This document shows positions 21,963 to 30,260 of a stretch of 64,000 nucleotides of DNA, one piece after another; within the stretch, counting starts at the first letter, position 1, and the number at the start of each line of letters is the position of its first letter. Location of the stretch: the NCBI RefSeq assembly GCF_002160145.1, contig NZ_NFKA01000011.1, forward strand, positions 37,903 to 101,902, written 5' to 3'. The translations under genes and the position numbers were made by a program. The notes below the pieces were generated by a model that worked only from the letters and a program-made list of their open reading frames with translations, did no database searches and was not told the origin of the DNA. This DNA is from Gemmiger sp. An194. GTDB lineage: Bacteria; Bacillota; Clostridia; Oscillospirales; Ruminococcaceae.

Positions 21963-23420
21963 TTATTTCTGATATTTGGGGCTGCTCTCGTAAACCGGCT
22001 TGCCCTCAGAGTAGATGCCGGGGCGGCGCATCTGGCCGAAGCCGGTCACCGCTTCCCTGCTGCCGTCCATGGCCGGGTCCGCATAGGTGTAGTACCAGTT
22101 CTGCAGCTGGCTCAGCAGCTGCTCCCGGATGGGGGCGTATTCCGGTTTGTCCACCAGGTTTTCCTTCTCGCCCGGGTCCGTGGTCAGGTGATACAGCTCG
22201 TGGGGGCCATAGGGATACCGGTGGATGTACTTCCATTCCTGATTGCGGATCATCCGGCTGTTGCCGTACTCGTCCAGAATCACCACATGGTTGTCGGTGT
22301 CCTCTCCCTGTTCCAGCACGTTGGCAAAGCTGTGACCCGGCAGATCCTCCGGCAGCTGTGCACCCAGATCCAGCAGTTCGTTCAGGGTCTGGATGATATC
22401 GTAATGGCTGCACATGCTGGGAGTTACCCGGTCTGCCAGAATATGGCCCGGCCAGCGGGCAATGAAGGGCACCTTCACCGCGGTATCAAACAGGTTGAAC
22501 GGGAAGGTACCGTTGCCCTTGCCCCAGATGCCGTGATGGCCCATATTCATGCCGTTGTCGGCGGTGAAGATCACCAGGGTGTCTTCCGCGATGCCCAGCT
22601 GCTCCAGCTTATCCAGAAGACGGCCCACACCGGCATCCATGGCACTCACCGCCGCGTAGTAACCCCGCAGCAGCCGCTTGCGCTCCTCGCCGGTACCGCC
22701 GGGAGCGGTGGGAATGCGGTTCGGATGAAGGGGTTCATCCGGCGTTGCGGTGAATTCACAGTCCCGATACAGATCGATATACTCCGCCGGGTGCTGGTCC
22801 TCGTCCCAGGGATCGTGGGGGGCGGTGTAATGCACGCTCACATAGAAGGGGTTTTCCTTCCCGGCGAAGGCGTCCAGGTAATCCAGCGCGTGCTCGGTGA
22901 TCAGATCGGTGATGTAGCGGCTTTCAAAATGCAGCTTACCGTCCTCGATCACGTCTGCCTGATTGTAAAGGCAGCCGCCCCGGCCGATGGTGTACCAATG
23001 GGAGAAGCCGTGCTGGGGCTGCATGCTGTCGCCCAGATGCCACTTACCCGCCAGTGCGCAGGTGTAGCCGTTCTGAGCCAGCAGATCCGGATAGGTGGTG
23101 AGCCCCTGCAGATACTGAATGGGCACATCCTCGCTGGCAAAATAAGTATGGTCCGCATGTTCCCCCAGGGCCTTTTTATCCAGGCTGCCGCTGCGAATCC
23201 AGTCGTGCACGCCGTGCTGGGAAGGTATGCGGCCGGTGAGGATGGAAGCGCGGGCCGGGCTGCACACCGGGGAGGCGCAGAAGAAGTTATCGAACCGGGT
23301 GCCCTGTGCGGCCAACCGGTCCAGATTGGGGGTCTGGATGTCCGCATTGCCTGCGCAGTGCATGGCCCAGGCGCCCTGGTCGTCGGTGAGAATAAACAGA
23401 AGATTGGGTCTTTTTTTCAT
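21963..23420 (-). CDS. Cytoplasmic type I sulfatase of the fucose operon
   Basis: Formylglycine-dependent sulfatase (S1 family) of 485 residues that hydrolyses a sulfate ester. The metal site starts with NLLFILTDDQG (Asp13, Asp14). The maturation motif is VCSPARASILTG with Cys53 as the formylglycine precursor. GKWHLGD and HYTAPHDPW follow, and TADNGMNMGHHGIWGKGNG is near the middle. There is no signal peptide, so it should act on an already imported sugar. The start ATG at 23420 is preferred because GAGG lies nine bases upstream and an earlier ATG at 23435 has no site. It is first in the operon and is separated from the upstream binding-protein gene by a strong terminator. The Cys-type motif needs the radical-SAM maturase anSME in an anaerobe, and none is in the window. 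The substrate could be a sulfated galactose, GlcNAc or fucose and was not resolved. Confidence 0.9.
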   Translation of the reverse strand: MKKRPNLLFILTDDQGAWAMHCAGNADIQTPNLDRLAAQGTRFDNFFCASPVCSPARASILTGRIPSQHGVHDWIRSGSLDKKALGEHADHTYFASEDVPIQYLQGLTTYPDLLAQNGYTCALAGKWHLGDSMQPQHGFSHWYTIGRGGCLYNQADVIEDGKLHFESRYITDLITEHALDYLDAFAGKENPFYVSVHYTAPHDPWDEDQHPAEYIDLYRDCEFTATPDEPLHPNRIPTAPGGTGEERKRLLRGYYAAVSAMDAGVGRLLDKLEQLGIAEDTLVIFTADNGMNMGHHGIWGKGNGTFPFNLFDTAVKVPFIARWPGHILADRVTPSMCSHYDIIQTLNELLDLGAQLPEDLPGHSFANVLEQGEDTDNHVVILDEYGNSRMIRNQEWKYIHRYPYGPHELYHLTTDPGEKENLVDKPEYAPIREQLLSQLQNWYYTYADPAMDGSREAVTGFGQMRRPGIYSEGKPVYESSPKYQK

Positions 23421-23445
23421 GAAATTCTGCCTCATTTCAAAAAGA

Positions 23446-23482
23446 AGCCGGCAGCCCCGCTTCGGGGCTGCCGGCCTTTTTT
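23446..23482. terminator. Strong terminator between ABC binding-protein gene and sulfatase operon
   Basis: A stem of about 14 bp, GCCGGCAGCCCCG/CGGGGCTGCCGGC with a short loop, is flanked by T-rich runs on both strands (TTTTTT on plus, TTCTTTTT on minus). It ends the importer operon and sets the sulfatase-fuc-lacZ genes apart as a separate unit. Confidence 0.88.
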
Positions 23483-23531
23483 CTGCGTGCGCTGGCTCGG
23501 CTGTGCCTCGCCAGCCCGGATGCAAACATGT

Positions 23532-25076
23532 TTATTTTGCGGACTTGAAGGTGGTCAGCTGGTTCTCGACCTCTTTCATCAGATCGTCCACACCGTTGGC
23601 CTGCATGGCCTCCAGGAACTTGGGAATGTACTCAGCGGGGTCCACAGAGCCGGTCTCCAGAGAGGGGGTGTACTCGGCGATCACGTTGGTGAGAGCCGCA
23701 ACCTGAGTTTCCACAGGCACTGCGTCAAAGGTGAAGCCGTTGTTGGGAGAGATCAGAGCGGAGTTGTTGTAGTCCTGGAACAGCTGCTCGATGTTATCGG
23801 GGTAGCTGATATCCCACTTCTGGTTGAAGGGAGTGCCGAACTGCCAGCCGTAGGTGTAGTCGTAGCCGTTTTCGGTCAGGGTGCCGCCCATGGTCTTGTC
23901 CACCTGCTTGTCGCCCACTGCGGTGTAGTGCTCGCCCTCGATACCGTGGCGGATCAGGGTGCCCACGTATTCATCGGTATTCAGCAGGTTGATGAACTCC
24001 AGAGCCTTGTCGGGATGCTCACTGGCGGAAGAGATGGCCAGCAGGCCGCCCATGGCGCTGCGGGTCTCGAACAGGGGGTCCATCAGGGCAACAAAACCAA
24101 CGCCGTGGCCGCTGGAAGCGCTCATGGACTCGGAGGTGCCGGGAGCATACTGGATGAAGTAGGAGAACAGTGCGCCGTTGTTGAAGTCGTTGTCACGGTT
24201 GGCGATGTCGCTGTCGTAGTTCACGGGGTCACCGCCCAGGTAGCCGGCCTTGTTCCAGCCGCGAACGGTCTGGCAGTAGTCCATGTACTCTTCGCTGGCG
24301 TACTGGTTGAATACGGTCTGGCTGGCCACATCCTGGAAGTTGCCGAACTCAGGCACAGCAGCAGCGGCAGGCAGCTTGGGGTTGCCGGTCAGAGACTCGT
24401 AGGGGGCAGCCATGGGCCAGGCGTTGGTCAGGCCGGAAACGCCCACCACGTTCTTGCCTTCGGCCTTGGACTTCTCGGCCACGACCTCCAGCACCTTGGT
24501 GTAGTCCTCCAGGGTCTTGACGGCGCTCATGTCGATGCCATAGGCCTCGGCCATATCGCTGTTGTACACGATGCCACCCTGCCAGCCCATCTCCTTGTAG
24601 GAGGGCACGCCGTAGATGGAACCGTTTACCTTAACGGCATCCCAAACCGCTTCGGGAATGAAGTCGTAGGTCTCCTTGGCGTACTGGGGCAGCAGCTCGG
24701 TGATGTCCAGGAAGGCATCCTTGCCGGTAAACTGCAGGTAGTCGGTGGTCCAGTTGGAGGTGAAGCAGATGTCGAAGTACTCACCTGCGTTGATCAGGTT
24801 GGGCATCTTCTCCTTGTAGTCCGGGTTGGCGATGACCTTGTAGTCGATCTCCACGCCGATCTTCTCGCGGGTGTACTCATTCAGCTTGGCGATCACCTTT
24901 TCGGTATCTGCCGCAACGGGGTTGATGGACATGTACCAGGTCAGGGTGGTCACGTCGTCGCCGCCGGAAGCCGCGCTGCCGGAAGCGGAGCCTGCGCCGC
25001 CACAGCCGGTCAGAAGGCCGGCAGTCATGGCTGCGGTCATGGCCAGCGCCGCAGCGCGCTTGGAGATGTTTTTCAT
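23532..25076 (-). CDS. Sugar ABC transporter substrate-binding lipoprotein (LplA type)
   Basis: Extracellular binding lipoprotein of 514 residues. The signal peptide ends in the lipobox LLTGC with Cys25 for lipidation, followed by a Gly/Ser linker. The mature part has the two-lobe fold of large oligosaccharide-binding proteins (TLTWYMSINPVAADTEKVIAKL at the start, NSDMAEAYGIDMSAVKTLEDY, ASEHPDKALEFINLLNTDEY). The length fits the LplA/YtcQ group, usually linked to YesMN regulators. The start ATG at 25076 follows AAGGAGGAACATT. It is the third gene after two permeases. Divergent YesN/YesM-like genes probably control it. The neighbouring fucose/sulfatase operon and GH29 suggest a fucosylated or sulfated oligosaccharide ligand, but this is inferred. 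Confidence 0.9.
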   Translation of the reverse strand: MKNISKRAAALAMTAAMTAGLLTGCGGAGSASGSAASGGDDVTTLTWYMSINPVAADTEKVIAKLNEYTREKIGVEIDYKVIANPDYKEKMPNLINAGEYFDICFTSNWTTDYLQFTGKDAFLDITELLPQYAKETYDFIPEAVWDAVKVNGSIYGVPSYKEMGWQGGIVYNSDMAEAYGIDMSAVKTLEDYTKVLEVVAEKSKAEGKNVVGVSGLTNAWPMAAPYESLTGNPKLPAAAAVPEFGNFQDVASQTVFNQYASEEYMDYCQTVRGWNKAGYLGGDPVNYDSDIANRDNDFNNGALFSYFIQYAPGTSESMSASSGHGVGFVALMDPLFETRSAMGGLLAISSASEHPDKALEFINLLNTDEYVGTLIRHGIEGEHYTAVGDKQVDKTMGGTLTENGYDYTYGWQFGTPFNQKWDISYPDNIEQLFQDYNNSALISPNNGFTFDAVPVETQVAALTNVIAEYTPSLETGSVDPAEYIPKFLEAMQANGVDDLMKEVENQLTTFKSAK

Positions 25077-25159
25077 AATGTTCCTCCTTGAAAATTGATT
25101 CTATCAACGCATTTTCCTGCTTGGAAAACGCGGTCGTTCCATATTTTATTGCGATGCGG

Positions 25160-26092
25160 TCAGCCTTTTACGCCGCCCACGGTCAGACCCTTTACGAAGT
25201 ACTTCTGGAAGAAGGGGTAGGCCAGCAGGATGGGCAGCACCACCAGAACAGTGAGTGCCATACGGCCGCTGTCGGTGGGAGCATTGGCTGCCATTTCGGC
25301 ATATTCCAAAGCGTTGGCCGAGGACTGCTTCATAAATTCCAGGCTGTTCTGCATGCTCCACAGCAGGGTCTGCACCGGGTACTTTTTCTGGTCCACGATG
25401 TACAGCATGCCGAGGAACCAGTCGTTCCAGTAGGCGATGGTGGTGAACATGCCGATGGTGGCAAGACCGGGCTTGGAAAGGGGCAGCACGATGCTAAAGA
25501 AGGTTTTGAATTCACCGGCACCGTCGATGCGGGCGGCTTCGATGATTTCCAGCGGGATGCTCTTATAGAAGGTGCGGAGCACAATCACATAGAAGGCATT
25601 CAGCGACATGGGAAGGATCAGTGCCCACACGCTGTTGCCCAGACCCAGCATCTGGGTGTTCACCATGTAGGTGGCCACGATGCCGCCGTTAAACAGCATG
25701 GTGAAGAGCATGAGCAGCGTGAATACCCGGTTGTAGGCATAGTCGCTGCGGCTGAGCACATAGGCGAACATGGCGGTGATAGCCAGGCTGAACAGGGTGC
25801 CTACCACGGTCACAAATATGGTGATGCCGTAGGAGCGGATCAGCTGATCGCCCAGTTTAAAGAAAAAGCGGTAGGCATCCAGACTCCATTCACTGGGGAA
25901 AAAGCTGTAGCCATTCTGGAAGATGCTTTGTTCGCTGCTGAAGGACACAACGACCACCAGTGCCAGCGGCAGCACGCAGGCCAGAGACCAGAGCAAAAAC
26001 ACCAGGTTCAGCACTGCATTTGTCTTTTTGGAGATGCGGTTGATGGACAGTTCATCGCTCGGCATCTCCGATACTTTTTTGAAGAGTTTCAT
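25160..26092 (-). CDS. Sugar ABC transporter permease (LplC/YtcP type)
   Basis: Inner permease subunit of 310 residues with six predicted helices (for example LNLVFLLWSLACVLPLALVVV, then ITIFVTVVGTLFSLAITAMFAYVL). The ATPase-contact EAA loop is EAARIDGAGEFKTFFSIVLPLSKP at about 190-213. The C-terminus QKYFVKGLTVGGVKG is typical of this CUT1-like group. The start ATG at 26092 follows GGGAGGAAAG. It lies between the other permease (24-base gap) and the binding protein (83-base gap). It needs an ATPase partner not encoded here. Confidence 0.93.
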   Translation of the reverse strand: MKLFKKVSEMPSDELSINRISKKTNAVLNLVFLLWSLACVLPLALVVVVSFSSEQSIFQNGYSFFPSEWSLDAYRFFFKLGDQLIRSYGITIFVTVVGTLFSLAITAMFAYVLSRSDYAYNRVFTLLMLFTMLFNGGIVATYMVNTQMLGLGNSVWALILPMSLNAFYVIVLRTFYKSIPLEIIEAARIDGAGEFKTFFSIVLPLSKPGLATIGMFTTIAYWNDWFLGMLYIVDQKKYPVQTLLWSMQNSLEFMKQSSANALEYAEMAANAPTDSGRMALTVLVVLPILLAYPFFQKYFVKGLTVGGVKG

Positions 26093-26116
26093 CGGTTGCT
26101 TTCCTCCCTTAGACCA

Positions 26117-27070
26117 TTAGAACAGGGCGCTGTCCGGCTCGATGCGGCGCACCACCAGGTTGGCGCCCACCACCATCACAAAGCCCACGATGGACTGGTA
26201 CAGGCTTGCAGCTGCCGCCATACCCACGTTGCCGGTTTCCTTCAGGGCCCGATATACGTAGGTGTCGATGACCTGAGTTGCCGGGTACAGGGGGCCGGAG
26301 TTGCGGGGCAGCTGGAAGAACAGACCGAAGTCCGCGTAGAAGATGCGGCCGATGGCCAGGATGGTAAGTACGATCATCATGGGCTTCAGGCAAGGCAGCG
26401 TAATCCGCTTGATCTGCTGCCATTTGGTTGCGCCGTCGATGATGGCTGCCTCGTAGTAGTCGTTGGAGATGCCGGTCAGACTGCTGATGTACATGACCGT
26501 GGAGTAGCCGATGGTCTTCCAGATCTGGAAGAAGGTGAGGATGAAGGGCCATTTGCCCGGCTCGGAGTACCAGTCCACGCCCTGGAAGCCGAAGTAGGCC
26601 AGCAGGTGGTTAAACAGGCCATCGTCCACGCTGAACAGCGAGAAGGCCATGAAGGAAACAACCACCCAGGACAGGAAGTACGGCGCCATGAAGATGGTCT
26701 GGTAAATCTTGGCCCGCCGCTTGCGAAGCAGCTCGCTGAGACCAATCGCCATGGCCACCGCCAGGATCAGGTCCATCAGAATGAACAGCACGTTGTAGCA
26801 GATGGTGTTTCGGGTGATGACCCAGGCATCAGAGGTCTGGAACAGGAACTTGAAGTTGTTCAGTCCCACCCAGTCGCTGCCGAAGATGCCCTTGCGAACA
26901 CTGAATCGCTTGAAGGCCAGCAGCAGGCCGGACATGGGCAGATACCGGAACAGGAACATCACGATCAACGCGGGCAGCGCCATCAGCGTGAGCGGAAGAT
27001 TCTTTTTGAAGGTTTTTAAAAAGCCAGCCTTGTTGTACGCTCCGCCGGCGTACTTTGCCGATTGTTTCAT
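26117..27070 (-). CDS. Sugar ABC transporter permease (LplB/YtpP type)
   Basis: Permease subunit of 317 residues and first gene of the importer operon. Helices include LTLMALPALIVMFLFRYLPM and VLFILMDLILAVAMAIGLSEL. The EAA loop is YEAAIIDGATKWQQIKRITLPCL. GLLLAFKRFSVRKGIFGSDWVG is characteristic of LplB-like proteins. ATG at 27070 is chosen over an upstream in-frame GTG because AAGGAGG lies eight bases before the ATG and inside the longer reading. It pairs with the permease at 25160 and the binding protein at 23532. Confidence 0.93.
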   Translation of the reverse strand: MKQSAKYAGGAYNKAGFLKTFKKNLPLTLMALPALIVMFLFRYLPMSGLLLAFKRFSVRKGIFGSDWVGLNNFKFLFQTSDAWVITRNTICYNVLFILMDLILAVAMAIGLSELLRKRRAKIYQTIFMAPYFLSWVVVSFMAFSLFSVDDGLFNHLLAYFGFQGVDWYSEPGKWPFILTFFQIWKTIGYSTVMYISSLTGISNDYYEAAIIDGATKWQQIKRITLPCLKPMMIVLTILAIGRIFYADFGLFFQLPRNSGPLYPATQVIDTYVYRALKETGNVGMAAAASLYQSIVGFVMVVGANLVVRRIEPDSALF

Positions 27071-27259
27071 TGCGTTTCCTCCTTGCGGCACAGTGGCCTT
27101 GTTTTCCGTCTGCCTTAATTATAAACGCCGCCCTGTTCGCCAACAACGATACTAATTTTAAGTGGGGTGCACTTTTTTTAGGCATAGCCGGTTCCACAAG
27201 AAAAGTTCTCTTTGTCTTATATTTTTTTGCAACATCTACAACCACGCAGGCAAAAAGTG

Positions 27260-27268
27260 TGCTATACT
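27260..27268 (+). promoter_or_regulatory. Extended -10 promoter of the YesN/YesM-like pair
   Basis: TGCTATACT forms a TGn-TATACT extended -10 box 56 bases before the response-regulator start. No good -35 sits at 17 bases, which extended -10 promoters tolerate. It lies in the 253-base gap between divergent permease and regulator operons. Confidence 0.45.
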
Positions 27269-27323
27269 GGAGAACAGTTCTTTTGCATTTGTTCCCCTTC
27301 CTATCTGAAAGGAGCACCTCTTT

Positions 27324-28400
27324 ATGAAGATCATTCTTGTGGACGATGACCGCATGGCCCTGGACGGAATTTCCCGTATGCTGCACTGGGACCGGTTCGG
27401 CGGCCAGCTGATGGGCTGTGCCACCAGCGGTGATGAAGCGGTAACCCTGCTTGAGGAGCATCATCCGGATGTGGTCATTTCCGATATCCGCATGCCCGGC
27501 ATGGACGGTCTGGATCTAGCCCGCTATCTGTATGAGCATTGCCCGAACACCCGCATGATCCTGATCAGCGGCCACGGTGAATTTGAATACGCCCAGCGGG
27601 CTTTGCAATATCAGGTGACGGATTATATTCTGAAGCCCATTACCCGGGCAAAGCTGAACAGCCTGGAGGAACGGCTTGCAGCGATCAGCGCCGAGCTCAC
27701 GGCGGATGTGCCGCCCTGGTATGCCTGCGATGAAGCCCTGCGCACTCAGGTGAGTCAGGCGCTTCATAAAGGAGATATGGCCGCTATGGGTGAATTGCTC
27801 ATCAGCAACGATGTGTTCCGTTCTCTCTCGGACCGGCGGGACGTGCTGGGCATCCAGCTGCTGAATTACCTCTTCTTATATCAGGAGGAGCTGGGCAAGG
27901 ACCGGGCCAGCCTGGACGCCATGCGTCAGAAGGCCATGGAGGAATACTGGAAGCTCACCACCCAGCAGGAACGCCTGGCCTACCTGGCTACCCAATATTA
28001 CGATCTGATGGAATACGCGGAAAATCGCAAGAGCGAGTATGCAAACCCCATTGTCTCCTATTGTCTGCAGGCCATTCAGGACAACTACTCCGATTCCAAC
28101 TTCAACATCTCCAATCTGGCGGATACGCTGCATCTTTCCCTGTCCTACCTGAGCACGGTTTTCAAAAATGCCACCGGCCAGAACATCAGCAACTATCTTT
28201 CCGCCCGGCGGCTGGAGCGGGCCCAGGCCCTTTTGCGGGACGCCTCCATCCCCATCAAGGATGTGTGCTTCTCTTCCGGTTACGATGATCCCCGCTATTT
28301 TGCCAAGTTCTTTAAAAAGCACACCTGCATGACTCCCAGCGAGTTCCGCAACCTGTATGCCGGATGCCCGAGCAACGCCAGCGGGGAGGCCATGCCATGA
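27324..28400 (+). CDS. YesN-like AraC-type response regulator
   Basis: Response regulator of 358 residues with a receiver (about 1-120, phospho-acceptor Asp54 in VVISDIRMPGMDG, Lys in YILKPITRAKL), a middle linker of about 130 residues, and a C-terminal AraC DNA-binding domain (FNISNLADTLHLSLSYLSTVFK and IKDVCFSSGYDDPRYFAKFFKK). The start ATG at 27324 follows AAAGGAG. Its stop overlaps the kinase start. Divergent transcription from the LplABC-like importer at 23532-27070 makes that operon the expected target, as for YesMN-type pairs elsewhere. Confidence 0.92.
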   Translation: MKIILVDDDRMALDGISRMLHWDRFGGQLMGCATSGDEAVTLLEEHHPDVVISDIRMPGMDGLDLARYLYEHCPNTRMILISGHGEFEYAQRALQYQVTDYILKPITRAKLNSLEERLAAISAELTADVPPWYACDEALRTQVSQALHKGDMAAMGELLISNDVFRSLSDRRDVLGIQLLNYLFLYQEELGKDRASLDAMRQKAMEEYWKLTTQQERLAYLATQYYDLMEYAENRKSEYANPIVSYCLQAIQDNYSDSNFNISNLADTLHLSLSYLSTVFKNATGQNISNYLSARRLERAQALLRDASIPIKDVCFSSGYDDPRYFAKFFKKHTCMTPSEFRNLYAGCPSNASGEAMP

Positions 28401-30184
28401 GCATCAAAAAGCGCACATTTCTGATTGTCTGCTGCATCATCTCAGCCATTCTGCTCACGCTGAACGGCGCGACTTATCTGCTGTTCCGGTACTCCATCGC
28501 CCGGCAGCTGATCACTTCCCAGGAGGCGGTGATCAAGGCCAATGTGCGGCTGAGCGGCATCTTTACCCAGGCGGTGGATCAGTTGGTTTACCAATATACC
28601 AGCGACCAGCAGCTGGGCGAGCTGCTCAGCCGAAAGATCGGCCAGGATGAACTGCAGGACCTGAACACCAAATTCAATCTGAACAGCCGCCTTTCCTACC
28701 AGCTGAATGCCGTAGCACTTTTGCTGAACAACGGCTTCAAGACCGAGCTGTTCGTGAATCCGGAGCTGGAGGTCAGCCAGCTGTTTCTGCCCTCCAATAC
28801 CATTCCCAATGTGAGCCGGGTATTCAGCGGTGCCACTGTTGCCGACGAAGATTGGTATCAGGCGGCCCTGAGCCGCCGCAGCGGGCAGCACATCTTTCTG
28901 AGTGAGGATCAGACACGGCTGTGCTTTGCCTGCCGGCTGCAAAGCAGCACCTTCACCGGCGCGCACCTGCCGGATGGTGTGGGCGTGCTGCGTGGCAGCC
29001 TGCCAGTGACCCAACTGCCGCACCTGCTCTCGCTGGTTCCGGTAACCGAAAACAGTGGCTTTCTGCTGCTGAACGACCAGGGGACCCAGGTATTCCGCAG
29101 CCCCAATCTGAGCGAGCTGGACATCTCTGAAACTCTGCTGATCCCAAACTCGGTCAGCTCCCTGTTGGAGATCGAGAACGAGCAGTATCTGTGTACTTCG
29201 CAGGAATTGCAATGGGGACTGCAGCTGGTATTCCTGACCCCTTATCAGGACATCATCACACAGGTATGGGTAATGATGTTCCCCTATCTTTTGTGCTCCA
29301 TCGCTTTCGTCGTTCTGGGAATCTTATTATCGCTGGTCCTTTCGGCCAGCATTTCCCGTCCGGTAGTGCAGCTCACAAAAAAAATCGAAGCCATTCAGGA
29401 TACCCGCGGCGTGCAGTGGGACGCTTCTTCCATCCGCGGTCCACGGGAGATCCAACAGCTCAGTCGCAGCTTCGGCAACCTGATCGATCGTGTCAACACA
29501 CTGATCCAGGAGCTCACCACCAAGGAAAACATGCGCAGAGAAAGCGAACTGCGAGCCTTGCAGGCCCAGATCAACCCCCACTTCATGCTCAACGCCATGA
29601 ACGCGGTGAACTATATGGCGCTGGAACGGGAAGAGGATGACATCGCCGCCACCGTGGATTCCATCGCAAGCCTGATGCGCTACAGCATCACAGAGCCGGA
29701 CCGGATGGTTACGATCTCCACCGAGCTGGACAACATCCGGGAATACATCTCGGTGTACGTACTTCGTTTCCGGCAGGACATTCGCCTGGAGATCCTGCCC
29801 GGCCTGTCGCCTTCTCAGGTGGTCATTCCAAAATTCACCCTGCAGCCTCTGGTGGAAAATTCCATCCGCCATGGCATCACCCGGCAGGATCCAGGCATTA
29901 TCATCCGGATCAGTGCCCGGGAGGAAAATGGCATGCACATTATTGAAGTCACCGATACCGGCTGCGGCGCAGATGCAGAACTACTGAATGCCTATCTGGA
30001 TTATCAGGACGTTCCCCTCAAGGTGACGCACGGCTTTGGCATCCGCAATGTGAATGAGCGGCTGATGCTGCGCTTCGGCGATCAGGGCGGGCTGCGCTAC
30101 TTCAACTACGACGGACAGCGGCTGCTGGCCCGGCTCACGCTTCCGAAAGATCTTGACTCTGCATCCTCCTGCTTTGCAGATTAA
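28397..30184 (+). CDS. YesM-like sensor histidine kinase
   Basis: Membrane sensor kinase of 595 residues. A first helix near residues 8-28 and a second near 300-325 bracket an extracellular sensor of about 270 residues. A HAMP linker follows (SRPVVQLTKKIEAI). The His_kinase region has the phospho-acceptor His in LQAQINPHFMLNAMNAVNYM, then the N-box LQPLVENSIRHGI and G-box GFGIRNVNERLMLRFG. The motif NPHFMLN differs slightly from the common NPHFLYN but keeps the His. ATG at 28397 overlaps the TGA of the regulator gene. It probably senses an extracellular sugar, possibly with the binding protein, and activates the divergent importer. Confidence 0.92.
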   Translation: MSIKKRTFLIVCCIISAILLTLNGATYLLFRYSIARQLITSQEAVIKANVRLSGIFTQAVDQLVYQYTSDQQLGELLSRKIGQDELQDLNTKFNLNSRLSYQLNAVALLLNNGFKTELFVNPELEVSQLFLPSNTIPNVSRVFSGATVADEDWYQAALSRRSGQHIFLSEDQTRLCFACRLQSSTFTGAHLPDGVGVLRGSLPVTQLPHLLSLVPVTENSGFLLLNDQGTQVFRSPNLSELDISETLLIPNSVSSLLEIENEQYLCTSQELQWGLQLVFLTPYQDIITQVWVMMFPYLLCSIAFVVLGILLSLVLSASISRPVVQLTKKIEAIQDTRGVQWDASSIRGPREIQQLSRSFGNLIDRVNTLIQELTTKENMRRESELRALQAQINPHFMLNAMNAVNYMALEREEDDIAATVDSIASLMRYSITEPDRMVTISTELDNIREYISVYVLRFRQDIRLEILPGLSPSQVVIPKFTLQPLVENSIRHGITRQDPGIIIRISAREENGMHIIEVTDTGCGADAELLNAYLDYQDVPLKVTHGFGIRNVNERLMLRFGDQGGLRYFNYDGQRLLARLTLPKDLDSASSCFAD

Positions 30185-30195
30185 ATTTATACGAC

Positions 30196-30233
30196 AAAAA
30201 CACCTCTGTGCCAATGACACAGAGGTGTTTTTT
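30196..30233. terminator. Bidirectional terminator after YesM-like kinase gene
   Basis: AAAAACACCTCTGTG pairs with CACAGAGGTGTTTTT around a 7-base loop, with T-runs on either strand. It separates the convergent kinase and large surface-protein genes. Confidence 0.9.
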
Positions 30234-30260
30234 AGTGTTTATTTACCGCAATTGGATCAA

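Noticed and set aside
21927..25091. Plus-strand open frame of over 1000 codons across sulfatase and binding-protein genes
   Set aside because: It runs through a terminator hairpin and two convincing minus-strand genes, which a real gene would not do.
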